Positions 45,071-54,975 are shown, numbered from the stretch's first letter. The stretch is 64,000 nt of DNA from Terriglobia bacterium (GCA_020073465.1 JAIQFC010000022.1:1-64000); one strand, 5' to 3'. Notes: generated by a model from the letters alone, not told the origin. Made by a program: numbers and translations.

Positions 45071-48000
45071 TCAAAATAAGGTGAAGTGCACCACGGGAAG
45101 AAGCGTGGTTTTCGCTGACCCAGCGAAGTTGTAAAAAGTCTGCTGCTGGACTCCGAAAGAAAATCGGATTGGATAGGCGACGGGGATATCTCCGGCGCCA
45201 TCTTTCATGCTTCCGCGGACGGGGCGCATGTAAGAAACCAGAAACTCGCTCTGAGCGTTGTCATACTGGTGATAGCCCTTTCCCTGCGAGAGCAGGAACG
45301 ATCCTTGTACACTCCAGCGTGGGTTGGCACGAAACTCGAAGCGAGCGCCGGGGAGAAAGGCCTGAGCTGTGGCGTACTGCGGGCCCTGAACTCTCCACGA
45401 CCGGAGATCTTCAGCCAGAATCGCCGCCGTTAGACGTGTGCCAAATTTGTGCTGAAGCCCCACATAACTCGTCGTGTTGAAGTATTCCTGGACTATGGGG
45501 TGGAAGAGCAAGTCACGCACCGAGTAGCCAGCGAGAAGAGAAGTGCTTCCCCAAGGCCGGCCCACCGTGAACTCTCCGCTGGCAGATACGTCGCGTGAAC
45601 GCAGATTCTGCTCTGTAAAAGGTCCTGCTTCATGGATCGCGTTGCCACTGAACGATACCCAATTAAAGAATGAACTCGTCGAAATGTAGAGAAACTGACG
45701 GAACAGGTTTTGATTCATGTAGAAGGGCGAACTGGTGTCGCGCCGCACGGTGAACTGAAGCCCGCCGTTGATGGTGACCGTATTCGACCCGAAATGGAGT
45801 ACGGGCGTGATTCCGCCGTTGAAGAACGTGTCGTAAGTATTGCGGTCTTGCACAATATTGGCGCTCGGGAACAGAAAGCGGCCGGTGGTCATACTCTCCC
45901 CAGCGAAACCCGAGATCAGCGGCAGGTTTCCCAGATGAATACGGTAGTGAGATTCGGCAAGGTTTTGGAAGGAATGACGTGGGGGCGGAAGTTGTGAAGG
46001 ATCGGTAACGTGAAGCATTCGTGCGTCAAGTGTGTAGACGTTGATGTCTTCCAGAGCGCCACCGAACGATGCTTCGGGAAAGAAACTAACCTTCTGATTG
46101 ATCTGTCGGCCTTCTTCTCCGGCTAGTTCGTATTGCGCGGCCTGAGCGATCCCCTGGCCCTCCTGGCTGGCGATGGCGCTGGCTTGCGAGAAAGCGGAAA
46201 GAGCGTGTACCGAATCCTGTCGCTGGCGATACAGGTTCGCCGAAGCCATCATGTAGTCGTAATCATCGCGGAAGTCGTTGGGGGATCCGAGGCTGGCTAA
46301 TTCCGCCTCGGCTTTACGAGTCTCACCCTGCGCCAGGTATGTGTTGGTCATGCCGACGGTGACTTCGCGGGGATTCGCTCCCGCCAGCCGCGACTTGTCA
46401 AAGTAGGTTTCAGCGAGGTCGAAATCGTGCATCGCCAGAAAGATGTTGGCGGCTTCGAGGATGTCTTCCGGCGTGACTGGGGATACATCCGTACGTGCCT
46501 CAGCGAAGCCGAGAGCAATCTGGCGGCGGGCGTCATCGAAGCGGCCTTGGCGCAGAAATATTTGCGCGACGGCGAGACGTACGCCGATACGGTTTCCATT
46601 GGGGGCGTCCAGGGCGCGCGAGAAGCGCTGCATGGCTGCATCGCGTTCGCCAAGGCTCAGCAAAGCGTCACCGGTGGCGGTGAGGATGGAGACCTGATTG
46701 TTGCCGTATTGCTCGGCTAACTGGACGTCGCGAAGGGTCCCGTCACGTGCGCCTTGTTTCGCATGGACTTGCGCCCGCAATGCATAGATACCAGCATCGG
46801 TGGGCGCGAGCTTTACAGCGATGTCGAGCGCGGCCAGCGATTCCTGGTAGTGGCGCATGCGGTAGAGAGTGTCGGCATAGGCCATCTGCGTCGGGAAATC
46901 GTTAGGTGTTTCTACTAAAGCAAGACGGTATTCGGGCGCCGCATGTGAAAAATCTTGTTCCTGGCGAAAGGCTTCGGCACGCGCCAAATGCCAGGTATGA
47001 GATTTTCCTAGCATCTTCTGCGCACTCTCTAGTTGAGTGAGAGCTGCCTTCGATCGATGGAGTTGAAGATCGGCATACGCCAGGCCCAGGTGGGCTTCGC
47101 TGTAATCGGGTTGTAATTTAATCGCGGTCTGAAAATCTTTGGCGGCTTTGCTGGGTTCACGAAGATCGTTAAAGACGAATCCGCGATTTACATAGCCAGT
47201 CGCCATCTTGGGATCGCGTTCCAGGGCGCGAGTGAAATCGGCGAGGGCTTCGCGGGATTGCCCATCATGAGCGTGCACATAGCCAGCGATTAAAGCGAGA
47301 TCTTTATCGTTCGCGAGCATCGAATCATATTTATCGACCAAGGCCATCGCGTCCTGGTAGCGACCGAGGTAGTAGAGATCGTATGCGAGATAGACGACAG
47401 CCTCGCGATCGTTGGGGAGCTTTTCGAGAGCCTTATACCCGAGTTTTGCTGATTCTGCATACTCACCCTTCAGGGTGAGATAGCGCTCACGTTCGCGGTT
47501 TACCTGCGGGCTGTTGTCCATTTTGTTGCTGGCGCGGTCGAGCCAGCGTTTCGCCAAGTCAAGATTGTGCGCCTCGATCGCGGCATTGGCGCCTCCCGCT
47601 ACAATCAGCGGATTGCCCGGCATGCGTTGGTACGCATTTTCGTAATGGGTTTCAGCGGAACGGAAATTTCTTTCCGCGGTGTACAAGTCTCCCAGGGCAA
47701 GGTGAGGGGTGAAGTCTTTTGGATGTGCTAATGCCGCGCTGGCAAAATAGCCTTCCGCTAGCTTCGTGTCGCCTTTGTCACGCGCCAGATAACCCAGCGA
47801 CGAGAGAGCCGTCCGATTGTGATGATCTAAGTCCAGGACTTTCTTAAAGGTCTGTTGAGCGGCATCTTTTTGACCCAGCTTCCATTGCAAGTTGCCGTAG
47901 TTGAGAAGCGAATTGACATTCGAGGGCGCAAGCGCCAGAGCCTCCTGCAGATCCTTGTTGGCAGCGTCGAGATTTCCGGACGCCGCCTCGATGGCGGCGC

Positions 48001-49255
48001 GCAATCTCAGCATCTCAGGCCGGGAGGACGTAGGTACAGTCGTCTGATTGATTTGCGCGGAGGCGGCGTCGAGGTGCTGTTTGGCTGTGGCCTGATCATC
48101 TTGCCGGATGCTGAGTTCGTAAAGATTCAGGCGAAGCTCGATCGGATACAACGCCCCCTCGGGGACTCGCTGCGGAAGATTACGCAGAGCGAGACCGTAT
48201 TCGGAGGTTGCATCCACGAGGCGATCTTCCGACTCGGCGACTGAACCTAGAATCGCGTGCAAGCGATAGTTGTTGGTATCGATCTGTCGAGCATGATCAA
48301 GAAAAGGGCGGGCGGCATCGATCTGGCCGAGGGTGATCCATGCCTGAGCGGCGCTGAGGTCGAGGCTGATATTGCCCTTGGCGGACTTTGCCAGACGCGC
48401 ATAGAGGGTTACAGCCTCTTGTAGCTTTCCTGCGAGTTGATAGGTGTACGCCAATTCGGTCTGTACATCCGCACTCTTCGAGGGAACGGCCAGCAGCGTT
48501 GCGATTGCCAATTCGAACTGACCCTGCTCACGATATTGGCCCGCGATCGCGCGCAGCACATCTGGATCTTTTGGGGCGCGGCCTTTTGCGCGATTGAGAT
48601 AGCGAGTCGACTCTTGGGGCTGTCCGAGACGAGTGTAGGAGTGCGCGATCAGCAGGTCGGTGTGAGCCGAGGGTTGGAGCGCGTCAGCACGTTGCAGCAG
48701 AGCGAGCGAACGCTTAGCGTCGGTGTTGAGCAGAAGCTCTCCAGCAAGTTGCAGGCTATTGGCATCCTTCGGACTTGCCTCTACCACGCTGCTTAGCAGT
48801 TGCTCGGCGTCGCCATCGCGGCCCATTCGGGCATAGGTTTGCGCCAATCCTGCGAGACCACGCACCGAGTTGGGTTGGAGCTGTAGCCCATGGTTGTAGG
48901 CGTCAATCGAAACCTGGTAGCGCTCGTTCAGGCGTGCAACGTAGCCCAGAAGGAACCAGTTCTCGGGGTTCTGGGGAGCGGATTTGGTCGCACGTTCCGC
49001 AAATGAAAGCGCAGCGGCATAATCGTTCCTCTTTAGTGCATCTTGCGCGGCACGCGCCTCACGAGCGACATCGATGCTCGATCCCCATCCCAGGTTGGGA
49101 GCGTTTTGTGGAGTGTCGCCGGATTGTGTTTTCTTCTGCTTGTTGGTAGGCGTGGAGTTGCTACCTTGGTTGTTGATCTCGTAGGTCTGCCCAAAGGCGC
49201 AACTCACGAAGCAGCAGAAGATGTAAAAGCTCGTGAGCGGAAGTCGGCTTTTCAC
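45071..49255 (-). CDS. TPR superhelix plus outer-membrane barrel, polysaccharide export protein (BcsC/PelB-like)
   Basis: The protein is about 1394 residues. A signal peptide MKSRLPLTSFYIFCCFVSCA fits GTG 49255; GTG 49267 is an alternative. From about residue 60 to 1060 there are some 25-28 TPR units (FLLGYVARLNERYQVSIDAY, AITYQLAGKLQEAVTLYARL-like, LGLAYADLQLHRSKAALTQL). The C-terminal 300 residues are beta-rich, with FHGSNTVTINGGLQFTVRRD-like strands, and end in VVHFTLF, with the terminal Phe needed for barrel insertion. BcsC, PelB and AlgK/AlgE use this layout: a periplasmic TPR path leading to a 16-stranded pore. It should export a polysaccharide across the outer membrane. It starts the operon with the flippase. 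Confidence 0.82.
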   Translation of the reverse strand: MKSRLPLTSFYIFCCFVSCAFGQTYEINNQGSNSTPTNKQKKTQSGDTPQNAPNLGWGSSIDVAREARAAQDALKRNDYAAALSFAERATKSAPQNPENWFLLGYVARLNERYQVSIDAYNHGLQLQPNSVRGLAGLAQTYARMGRDGDAEQLLSSVVEASPKDANSLQLAGELLLNTDAKRSLALLQRADALQPSAHTDLLIAHSYTRLGQPQESTRYLNRAKGRAPKDPDVLRAIAGQYREQGQFELAIATLLAVPSKSADVQTELAYTYQLAGKLQEAVTLYARLAKSAKGNISLDLSAAQAWITLGQIDAARPFLDHARQIDTNNYRLHAILGSVAESEDRLVDATSEYGLALRNLPQRVPEGALYPIELRLNLYELSIRQDDQATAKQHLDAASAQINQTTVPTSSRPEMLRLRAAIEAASGNLDAANKDLQEALALAPSNVNSLLNYGNLQWKLGQKDAAQQTFKKVLDLDHHNRTALSSLGYLARDKGDTKLAEGYFASAALAHPKDFTPHLALGDLYTAERNFRSAETHYENAYQRMPGNPLIVAGGANAAIEAHNLDLAKRWLDRASNKMDNSPQVNRERERYLTLKGEYAESAKLGYKALEKLPNDREAVVYLAYDLYYLGRYQDAMALVDKYDSMLANDKDLALIAGYVHAHDGQSREALADFTRALERDPKMATGYVNRGFVFNDLREPSKAAKDFQTAIKLQPDYSEAHLGLAYADLQLHRSKAALTQLESAQKMLGKSHTWHLARAEAFRQEQDFSHAAPEYRLALVETPNDFPTQMAYADTLYRMRHYQESLAALDIAVKLAPTDAGIYALRAQVHAKQGARDGTLRDVQLAEQYGNNQVSILTATGDALLSLGERDAAMQRFSRALDAPNGNRIGVRLAVAQIFLRQGRFDDARRQIALGFAEARTDVSPVTPEDILEAANIFLAMHDFDLAETYFDKSRLAGANPREVTVGMTNTYLAQGETRKAEAELASLGSPNDFRDDYDYMMASANLYRQRQDSVHALSAFSQASAIASQEGQGIAQAAQYELAGEEGRQINQKVSFFPEASFGGALEDINVYTLDARMLHVTDPSQLPPPRHSFQNLAESHYRIHLGNLPLISGFAGESMTTGRFLFPSANIVQDRNTYDTFFNGGITPVLHFGSNTVTINGGLQFTVRRDTSSPFYMNQNLFRQFLYISTSSFFNWVSFSGNAIHEAGPFTEQNLRSRDVSASGEFTVGRPWGSTSLLAGYSVRDLLFHPIVQEYFNTTSYVGLQHKFGTRLTAAILAEDLRSWRVQGPQYATAQAFLPGARFEFRANPRWSVQGSFLLSQGKGYHQYDNAQSEFLVSYMRPVRGSMKDGAGDIPVAYPIRFSFGVQQQTFYNFAGSAKTTLLPVVHFTLF

Positions 49256-49458
49256 GGAATCACCCACTATTGAAGTCTTCGAGATACCCTCTCCGCATCT
49301 CTATTTCTGCGGCTCATTTCAGATGCTCTTGTGAGGATTAGGGCTGCCTGGTTTAGTACGGGAGCAGCCAGGGGGAGGAGGCGGGCTTTTTTTCCGGTAA
49401 ACCTTGCGAGACGTTTCGGAATCGAAGCTGGGTGCTACAGGCATCGGAGCGTGTCATT

Positions 49459-51207
49459 GTGAGGACTGCTGTGAGCACCGCCGAAGGCTACTCTCGTCCA
49501 ATCCCGCTTCTGGCAATCGTGCTGGTGGCGCTGGCGGTCCATGGGCCGCTGCTACTTATGCAGCTTCCCGCCGGATCATTCGATACGAACTTCCACATCT
49601 TCTTCGCCTCGCATTACGTCCACCACTGGTTCGATCCGTGGAACGAAAAATGGTTCGCCGGATTTTCACAGACGACCTATCCGCCTTTAACGCACCAATG
49701 GATCGCACTGCTCTCCAACGTAGTCGGCTTGAAGATGGGCTACATGCTGGTGCAGTTGATCGCGGTGCTGTTATTGCCGGTGGGCGTATTCCGCTTCGCG
49801 CGCATTTGGGTGGATGAACGCGCCGCAAGTTACGCTGCTCTGGGAAGTGTTTTCCTTGGCGCGTTGGCATTTCTGGTTTATCAGGCGGGTCAGCTGGCTA
49901 CGGTGGCTTCTGCGGCGCTCTATTTGAACGCGCTGCCGTATTTCTATGAATGGATGACAGAAGCTTCGGGACGCTCTCTGATCAAAGGAATCGCGATCAG
50001 TTGGACCGCGGCGGCGGCCCATCATGTCACGTTGATTTTTGGCTTGGTGCTGTTTGCTGGTCCAGTGCTTTGGGTCGCGTGCATTGATGCACGGGATGAG
50101 CGGGTGGCGGCATCCACAACGGGCGCGCTTTCGCGGGCCATAGTATTCGCGATTGTGGTGGGACTGGGTGTAGGCGCGGTTTTGGGGCCTTACTGGTTAT
50201 CCATCTTGCAACACCCCATTCATCAGGTTCCAATTCCCCACGATAGTCGTGCAAATCTCCTGTTGAACTCGATCACCGCGGTGAATTACTTCGTAATCCC
50301 CTACGGCGCGTTGATTCTTGCTCTTCCGTTTATTTTGATGCGCGGTGCCTCACTCCGCCGGTTGCGGCCTTTGCTGCTGGGCTTCTGGCTCACGTTTATT
50401 TTTGGACTCGGTGGCACTACGCCACTGCCGCGATGGCTGCTCGGCCGAGCCTACGAGATTCTAACGTTCGAGCGATTCACATTCTGGGCCACGCTGATGG
50501 CGATGCCGATTGTCGGTCTGCTGGCCGCTGATCTGCTGGACCGTTTTCGGGCGAAAGCAGCGGTTGGACTATCGCTGGCAGCGGTTATGACTATAGGAGC
50601 CGCTCTGACGTGGCTTACTGCAAATCCATACCGACCCGCCGGCAGCGTGAACGTGGATTCGGTTGTCGCGTTCCTCAACCGCGATGGTCACGATACGTAT
50701 CGCTATCTAACGTTGGGATTTGGCAGCGAACTGGCGAAGGTTTCTACCTACACGAACGCTACCAGCGTGGACGGAGACTACAACTCTGCCCGCCTGTTGC
50801 CGGAGATGACGCATTATGGGGCGGCACAGCTCACTAATGCCAAGTTTTACGGGTCCGCAGGGATGGGAGCATTGCGTGGCATGCTCGATCACGCGAATCG
50901 CTACGGCTTGAAATACATTTTTGTTCACGACGCGTACTATGAGCCGCTCCTTACGTTTGTGGGATGGCGGAAGGTTGACACCTTCAACAACGGCGAGATT
51001 ACGGCATGGTCAAAGGATGATGTGCCGCCCGCACACAAGATTGTGTCCGATGCCGTGCCCCCGGCTTGGCAGGGATTGCTGTGGGGAACGCTCCCCATCG
51101 GAGTCAGTCTGTTGGCGCTTTTCCTGGAATTGTTCTTGCCGGGTGGACGCCGAATGCCAGTGCCGGTAGAAATTTCGGCGCCAGCTGAAGAACACTACGT
51201 TGCCTGA
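49459..51207 (+). CDS. Polytopic membrane protein, PTPS-related / GT-C-like
   Basis: The 582-residue protein has about 10-12 membrane segments (LLAIVLVALAVHGPLLLM, YVQLIAVLLLPVGVFRF-like, AIVFAIVVGLGVGAVLGPYW, LILALPFILMRGASL). A large loop after the first helix contains GSFDTNFHIFFASHYVHHWF and WNEKWFAGFSQTTYPPLTH. This is the pattern of PTPS_related membrane proteins (PF10131), possible GT-C glycosyltransferases or polymerases that use lipid-linked sugars. The C-terminal domain (about 400-560) is soluble. GTG 49459, with GGAG ten bases upstream, was chosen over the TTG at 49432. It starts a plus-strand operon, divergent from the export operon. Confidence 0.72.
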   Translation: MRTAVSTAEGYSRPIPLLAIVLVALAVHGPLLLMQLPAGSFDTNFHIFFASHYVHHWFDPWNEKWFAGFSQTTYPPLTHQWIALLSNVVGLKMGYMLVQLIAVLLLPVGVFRFARIWVDERAASYAALGSVFLGALAFLVYQAGQLATVASAALYLNALPYFYEWMTEASGRSLIKGIAISWTAAAAHHVTLIFGLVLFAGPVLWVACIDARDERVAASTTGALSRAIVFAIVVGLGVGAVLGPYWLSILQHPIHQVPIPHDSRANLLLNSITAVNYFVIPYGALILALPFILMRGASLRRLRPLLLGFWLTFIFGLGGTTPLPRWLLGRAYEILTFERFTFWATLMAMPIVGLLAADLLDRFRAKAAVGLSLAAVMTIGAALTWLTANPYRPAGSVNVDSVVAFLNRDGHDTYRYLTLGFGSELAKVSTYTNATSVDGDYNSARLLPEMTHYGAAQLTNAKFYGSAGMGALRGMLDHANRYGLKYIFVHDAYYEPLLTFVGWRKVDTFNNGEITAWSKDDVPPAHKIVSDAVPPAWQGLLWGTLPIGVSLLALFLELFLPGGRRMPVPVEISAPAEEHYVA

Positions 51208-51237
51208 TATGGAGCTTGGGAACAAATAAAAACTCTT

Positions 51238-52377
51238 ATGAGATTTGCGCTGCCCATTCTTCTCGTCGCTGTCACGGTTGGTTTGATCGCAGCCGCGCTG
51301 TTTGGGGTCGGACAGGCCGGCGGAACGGTCGGCATTGCCGCTGGGTCTGCGCTGCCTGGGCTTACTCCGAATGCAGGCACGCCCGAACAAGCGCTGGCGA
51401 ATCTATTTACAGACCTGCAGCGCCGCAATTGGAACCGAGCGTTTGCCGCTCTCTCGAAGACCAGTGGAGTCGACGAACCGTCCTTCATTCAGGACTGGGC
51501 GGGAGCCAACGGAAGCCTGCGTACATTTTCGAATCTGGAAGGCTACGACTCGCGCCCGCTGCACGCGACCAGCGACGATGCTCAAGTGCGCGTGCGTCTT
51601 CATTGGGCGACTCCCGTTGGTCCCGTCGAGGACGTTCGTGACTTCCACTTAACTCACGAAGGCGACGGGTGGAAAGTAGTTTGGCCCAAGGTTGAAGCGC
51701 CTACCGTACCGGCGCAAGTGGTTCCTGTGACTTACTTGCGTTGGGATCTGATCAGTGGCGGCGCAGAGGACGGGTGGGGTTCCCGCAACGTGGATTCGCC
51801 CCATGTGCGGATTATCTCCATGAATGCTGTCGAATCTGCCGAGGGGTCAGTGGTGATGGGTGAGGTGGTCAATGAAGATACCATCCCCGCGTTTGTGAAC
51901 GTAAATGCGGCTCTCGTCGATGGATCAGGCAATGCCATTGACGACGAGAGTAGTTTCGACAAGATTGCGCACGTGCTCCTGCCTAAGCAAGTCTCGCCCT
52001 ACCGCATCGACTTCCCCAATATCAATCTGAAGAATGTTAAGAATGTTCGCATGGACGTGAAGGCAACTCTAGTGCCGGCCTCGGCTGATCCTGTCATTGG
52101 TGTAATGGATCAAAAACTTGATCCGGACGTGCAAGGCAAAAGCGTGCTGCACGGAGAGCTGCTCAACCAGAGCGGACAGACGGTGAATATTCCACATGTC
52201 ATCGCTAGTTTCTACGATAGCAATGGCAAAGTCGTATGGGTTGCGGACGGCTACGTAGATCGTTCGCTGCTGCCCCAGACCTCAGAACCATTCGCCGTTG
52301 AGATTCCACGCACACTGGCAGGGAAGGTGCAGACCTTTCATGTCGTGGTCAACCAGTACAGCCTGGGAAAGTCGTAA
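51238..52377 (+). CDS. Exported protein of unknown function
   Basis: The 379-residue protein has an uncleaved or cleaved N-terminal hydrophobic segment (LPILLVAVTVGLIAAALFG). After a linker (TPEQALANLFTDLQRRNWNRA) comes an NTF2-like or SnoaL-like region (FAALSKTSGVDEPSFIQDWA; VRVRLHWATPVGPVEDVRDF). A beta-sandwich follows (VNEDTIPAFVNVNAALVDGS; LNQSGQTVNIPHVIASFYDS), like FxLYD domains. No catalytic residues are visible. It lies 30 bases after the PTPS-related gene and abuts the next gene, so it probably works in the same envelope process. Confidence 0.6.
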   Translation: MRFALPILLVAVTVGLIAAALFGVGQAGGTVGIAAGSALPGLTPNAGTPEQALANLFTDLQRRNWNRAFAALSKTSGVDEPSFIQDWAGANGSLRTFSNLEGYDSRPLHATSDDAQVRVRLHWATPVGPVEDVRDFHLTHEGDGWKVVWPKVEAPTVPAQVVPVTYLRWDLISGGAEDGWGSRNVDSPHVRIISMNAVESAEGSVVMGEVVNEDTIPAFVNVNAALVDGSGNAIDDESSFDKIAHVLLPKQVSPYRIDFPNINLKNVKNVRMDVKATLVPASADPVIGVMDQKLDPDVQGKSVLHGELLNQSGQTVNIPHVIASFYDSNGKVVWVADGYVDRSLLPQTSEPFAVEIPRTLAGKVQTFHVVVNQYSLGKS

Positions 52378-52378
52378 C

Positions 52379-53239
52379 ATGCGGCGTCTTCCACTAATGG
52401 TCCTGCTATGCACCGCATGCCTAGCAACAATGACTTTGGCGCAGGACCCTCACTTGCCGACGTCTGCTGTGGCTGGCGATGAAACCACAATCTCGACCAG
52501 CGGGAATGGCCAAGCCATTTTGTATCTTGTTGGCCCGGGGGTTGCCAGTAAGAGAGAAATCAGTCTGGGTGAGGATATTCATTTACCCTCTCGGGAGCTG
52601 CAAAATGCGGGCCGGTACGTCGTGTCTGTGTGTTCTGACGCGTGTAGAAGCGGCAGTTTCTACGTGGCTGCAGCGGAGCCGGCAAGTTTGACTTTCCTCG
52701 TGCATCCATCCCGTGTGCCGGTGGGCCTGAGCGATGCAATAAGCGGCGTCGCGCTACCGTTTGATCCATTTCACAACCTGGTGCGCGTGCCCATGGCGAT
52801 CACTTTTCAACTGACCTCAGGGAAGACCGCGATGATGTCGCGTTCTGTTCAGACGCAAGATGGAGTTGCATGGTTTCGTACCAGTTCCGGCAAAGATGCC
52901 GGTGTGCTGCATGTGGTTGCTGCGGTGGATGAACTGTCGGCACGCCGTGCGGTTCAGCAGGTTGCCTCCGAGCCTTGCAATCTTCGTATCAAAGGCCAGC
53001 GAACACCGAAGGCAATTTTGGTAGAGACAGAGCCCGTGCGTGATTGTTCCGGCAATCCGGTGCCAGATGGGACCATCGTCACATTCACTGCTGCTGAGGC
53101 GGACGGGAAGAGCACGGTGGACGCTCCCATCAAGCAAGGGGTGGCGCGTGCGCAAATTATCGTAACCAAAGCCGCTGTGATCTCAGCAGCTTCTGGAGTG
53201 GTGATGGGGAACGAACTCCGCCTTGGGGCACAGCCATGA
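52379..53239 (+). CDS. Exported protein with Ig-like (invasin-type) domain
   Basis: The 286-residue protein begins at ATG 52379, one base after the preceding stop; a longer frame from 52298 is not needed. A signal peptide is present (LMVLLCTACLATMTLAQ). A beta-sandwich region follows (GNGQAILYLVGPGVASKREI; QNAGRYVVSVCSD). The C-terminal module (about 190-285) shows NPVPDGTIVTFTAAEADGKS and APIKQGVARAQIIV, close to invasin/BIG1 Ig-like domains. It overlaps the next gene by four bases (ATGA), so the three genes are translationally coupled. Confidence 0.65.
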   Translation: MRRLPLMVLLCTACLATMTLAQDPHLPTSAVAGDETTISTSGNGQAILYLVGPGVASKREISLGEDIHLPSRELQNAGRYVVSVCSDACRSGSFYVAAAEPASLTFLVHPSRVPVGLSDAISGVALPFDPFHNLVRVPMAITFQLTSGKTAMMSRSVQTQDGVAWFRTSSGKDAGVLHVVAAVDELSARRAVQQVASEPCNLRIKGQRTPKAILVETEPVRDCSGNPVPDGTIVTFTAAEADGKSTVDAPIKQGVARAQIIVTKAAVISAASGVVMGNELRLGAQP

Positions 53240-53775
53240 TTGGCTACATCAAATCTCACGTGGTGCGGTGGGTTGTTCCCTTGGCTGCTGTGATGACGGT
53301 GTTGCTTTTGGGCTCATACGATTTACGTGGTGCCGACCCCACTGTTCAAGTGCGATTCGATGCGAGCAAAGCAGGCCCCAGAGTGGTCGAGAGCTTGACC
53401 GAGGAGAGAATTCTGCGCGACTACCGGTTTGCCTGGACGAGTCTGACCCAGGCGATGGAATACAACACGCTTGATCCTTTAGAAGGGCCTTTTGTGGGCA
53501 CTGCAAAACAATGGCTAGCGCAAACCGTCGTGAGCCAGCGGCAAACGGGCCTGAGATCTCAATACACTCAGCAAAACCACACGCTGGAGGCGGTATTTTA
53601 CGCACCGGAAGGTGACGTCATTGAATTACATGACACTGCGGAGTATCACTTGCAGGTTTTGGATGGAGATAAAGAAATTCACAACGAGCAAGTGATTGTT
53701 CGCTACGTAGTGCTAATGACACCAGCGGCGGATCGTTGGGTGATCCGGCAGATGCAGGCTGTGCCGCAGTTTTGA
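53236..53775 (+). CDS. Exported or membrane-anchored protein of unknown function
   Basis: The 179-residue protein starts at ATG 53236 and overlaps the preceding stop by four bases. One hydrophobic segment (VVPLAAVMTVLLLGSYDL, about 13-30) is followed by a mixed domain: SLTEERILRDYRFAWTSLTQ, LDPLEGPFVGTAKQWLAQ, then strands (LEAVFYAPEGDVIELHDTAE, NEQVIVRYVVLMTPAADRWV). The second half looks like an NTF2-like or SCP-fold. No motif identifies an activity. It completes the three-gene coupled set. Confidence 0.6.
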   Translation: MIGYIKSHVVRWVVPLAAVMTVLLLGSYDLRGADPTVQVRFDASKAGPRVVESLTEERILRDYRFAWTSLTQAMEYNTLDPLEGPFVGTAKQWLAQTVVSQRQTGLRSQYTQQNHTLEAVFYAPEGDVIELHDTAEYHLQVLDGDKEIHNEQVIVRYVVLMTPAADRWVIRQMQAVPQF

Positions 53776-53909
53776 GCGTATCTGCGGACTGGGGAACGTT
53801 GCTGCTTCGAGAGCAAACGGTGCACTCGTCGCAAGATAAGCACGCCAACCGCCCCTTTCTCGAATGCATCCAATTTGTTACCAAAGGACTGACAGAATGG
53901 AGCCGTCGT

Positions 53910-54896
53910 TTGTCGAAGGCATGGCTGGGTTTCACATTAGCGTGCTTTGTTGTTGCCAGCGGATGTACGCATACGGGCATGCGCGGTTCCCTGCAACACA
54001 ATGAACAGGCGCCTGGATCTTCTCCTGCGCTTCTTGCCGTTTACATGCCGTGGTTCGGCGATCATGTCCACATGGATGTTGGCTATTCGAGCCAGGATCC
54101 CGCGGTTCTTCGCCGGCAGATTCAAGAGGCACGCCGCATGGGCATTACAGCTTTTGTGGCCGATTGGTACGGAGAAAGCAAGGTCTACTCCGATCATAAT
54201 TTTGCCTTGCTGCAAGAGGCCGCGAGCGAGAGCCGCTTCCACGCAGCGCTCCTCTACAATGAGGCCGAAGATGAAGACGCTCAGGCCACGGACGCTGCGA
54301 TCGCCGCGCTCGACAAAGCGTATCAAACTTATATCGGACCCACGGCTAAGTATCGCGATACCTATCTGACGTACAACGGGCGCCCCGTGATCTTCATTTT
54401 TCCGAAGAGTGGGCATGTCGACTGGAATCGTGTACGGGAGAGATGTAGCCGCTGGGAAGTCGCTCCCCTGTTGATTTACAAAGACGAGCCGCCTGCTCAG
54501 TTTGCGGATGCATTTGCGGGGTCATTTGCATGGGTGCAACCCGGACGCGACGGATGGACGCCGGATGGGCGCAACTGGGGCGAGCAGTATTTGGATAACT
54601 TCTACCGGATGATGAAGAACAAGCACCCAGACAAGATCGTCGTTGGAGGAGCGTGGCCGGGTTTCGACGATTCCGGTGCGAAATGGGGTCTCAACCGGCA
54701 CATGCAGAGCCGATGCGGGAAAACTTTGGATGAGACGTTGGAATTCTATCGGCGCTATTACGACGACTCTAATACTCCTCCGTTTCTTCTGATTGAAACC
54801 TGGAATGACTATGAAGAGGGGACCGCCATCGAGCGGCGCACGCTCGCCGGCTGTAGTGGAGGGGAAAAAGGCGACTCGCAACCCACGCTGCACTGA
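53910..54896 (+). CDS. GH99/GH71-like hydrolase lipoprotein
   Basis: The 328-residue protein has TTG 53910 as start (GGAG six bases upstream). This gives the lipoprotein signal MSKAWLGFTLACFVVASGC with lipobox VASGC. The catalytic-like region starts VYMPWFGDHVHMDVGYSS and continues with MGITAFVADWYGES, YNGRPVIFIFPKSGHVDWN and LIETWNDYEEGTAIERR. The same order and motifs occur in the 36911-38713 protein, so the two are paralogs; this one lacks the Ig tail. Polysaccharide export loci often include a periplasmic hydrolase that trims or frees the polymer (PelA, BcsZ, AlgL), and this could fill that role. Reading frames upstream of 53910 have no signal. Confidence 0.75.
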   Translation: MSKAWLGFTLACFVVASGCTHTGMRGSLQHNEQAPGSSPALLAVYMPWFGDHVHMDVGYSSQDPAVLRRQIQEARRMGITAFVADWYGESKVYSDHNFALLQEAASESRFHAALLYNEAEDEDAQATDAAIAALDKAYQTYIGPTAKYRDTYLTYNGRPVIFIFPKSGHVDWNRVRERCSRWEVAPLLIYKDEPPAQFADAFAGSFAWVQPGRDGWTPDGRNWGEQYLDNFYRMMKNKHPDKIVVGGAWPGFDDSGAKWGLNRHMQSRCGKTLDETLEFYRRYYDDSNTPPFLLIETWNDYEEGTAIERRTLAGCSGGEKGDSQPTLH

Positions 54897-54975
54897 GAGT
54901 ACAAACCGTTGCGCCAACCCAATCAACAGTTCTCACATCGAACAGAAGCTCGCTACTTCTTGTGAGTGACTGCAA

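Noticed and set aside
49268-49458. GGCTGC/GCAGCC stem in the divergent promoter, considered as a cyclic-di-GMP riboswitch
   Set aside because: The conserved GEMM core bases are absent; only a six-base stem is present.
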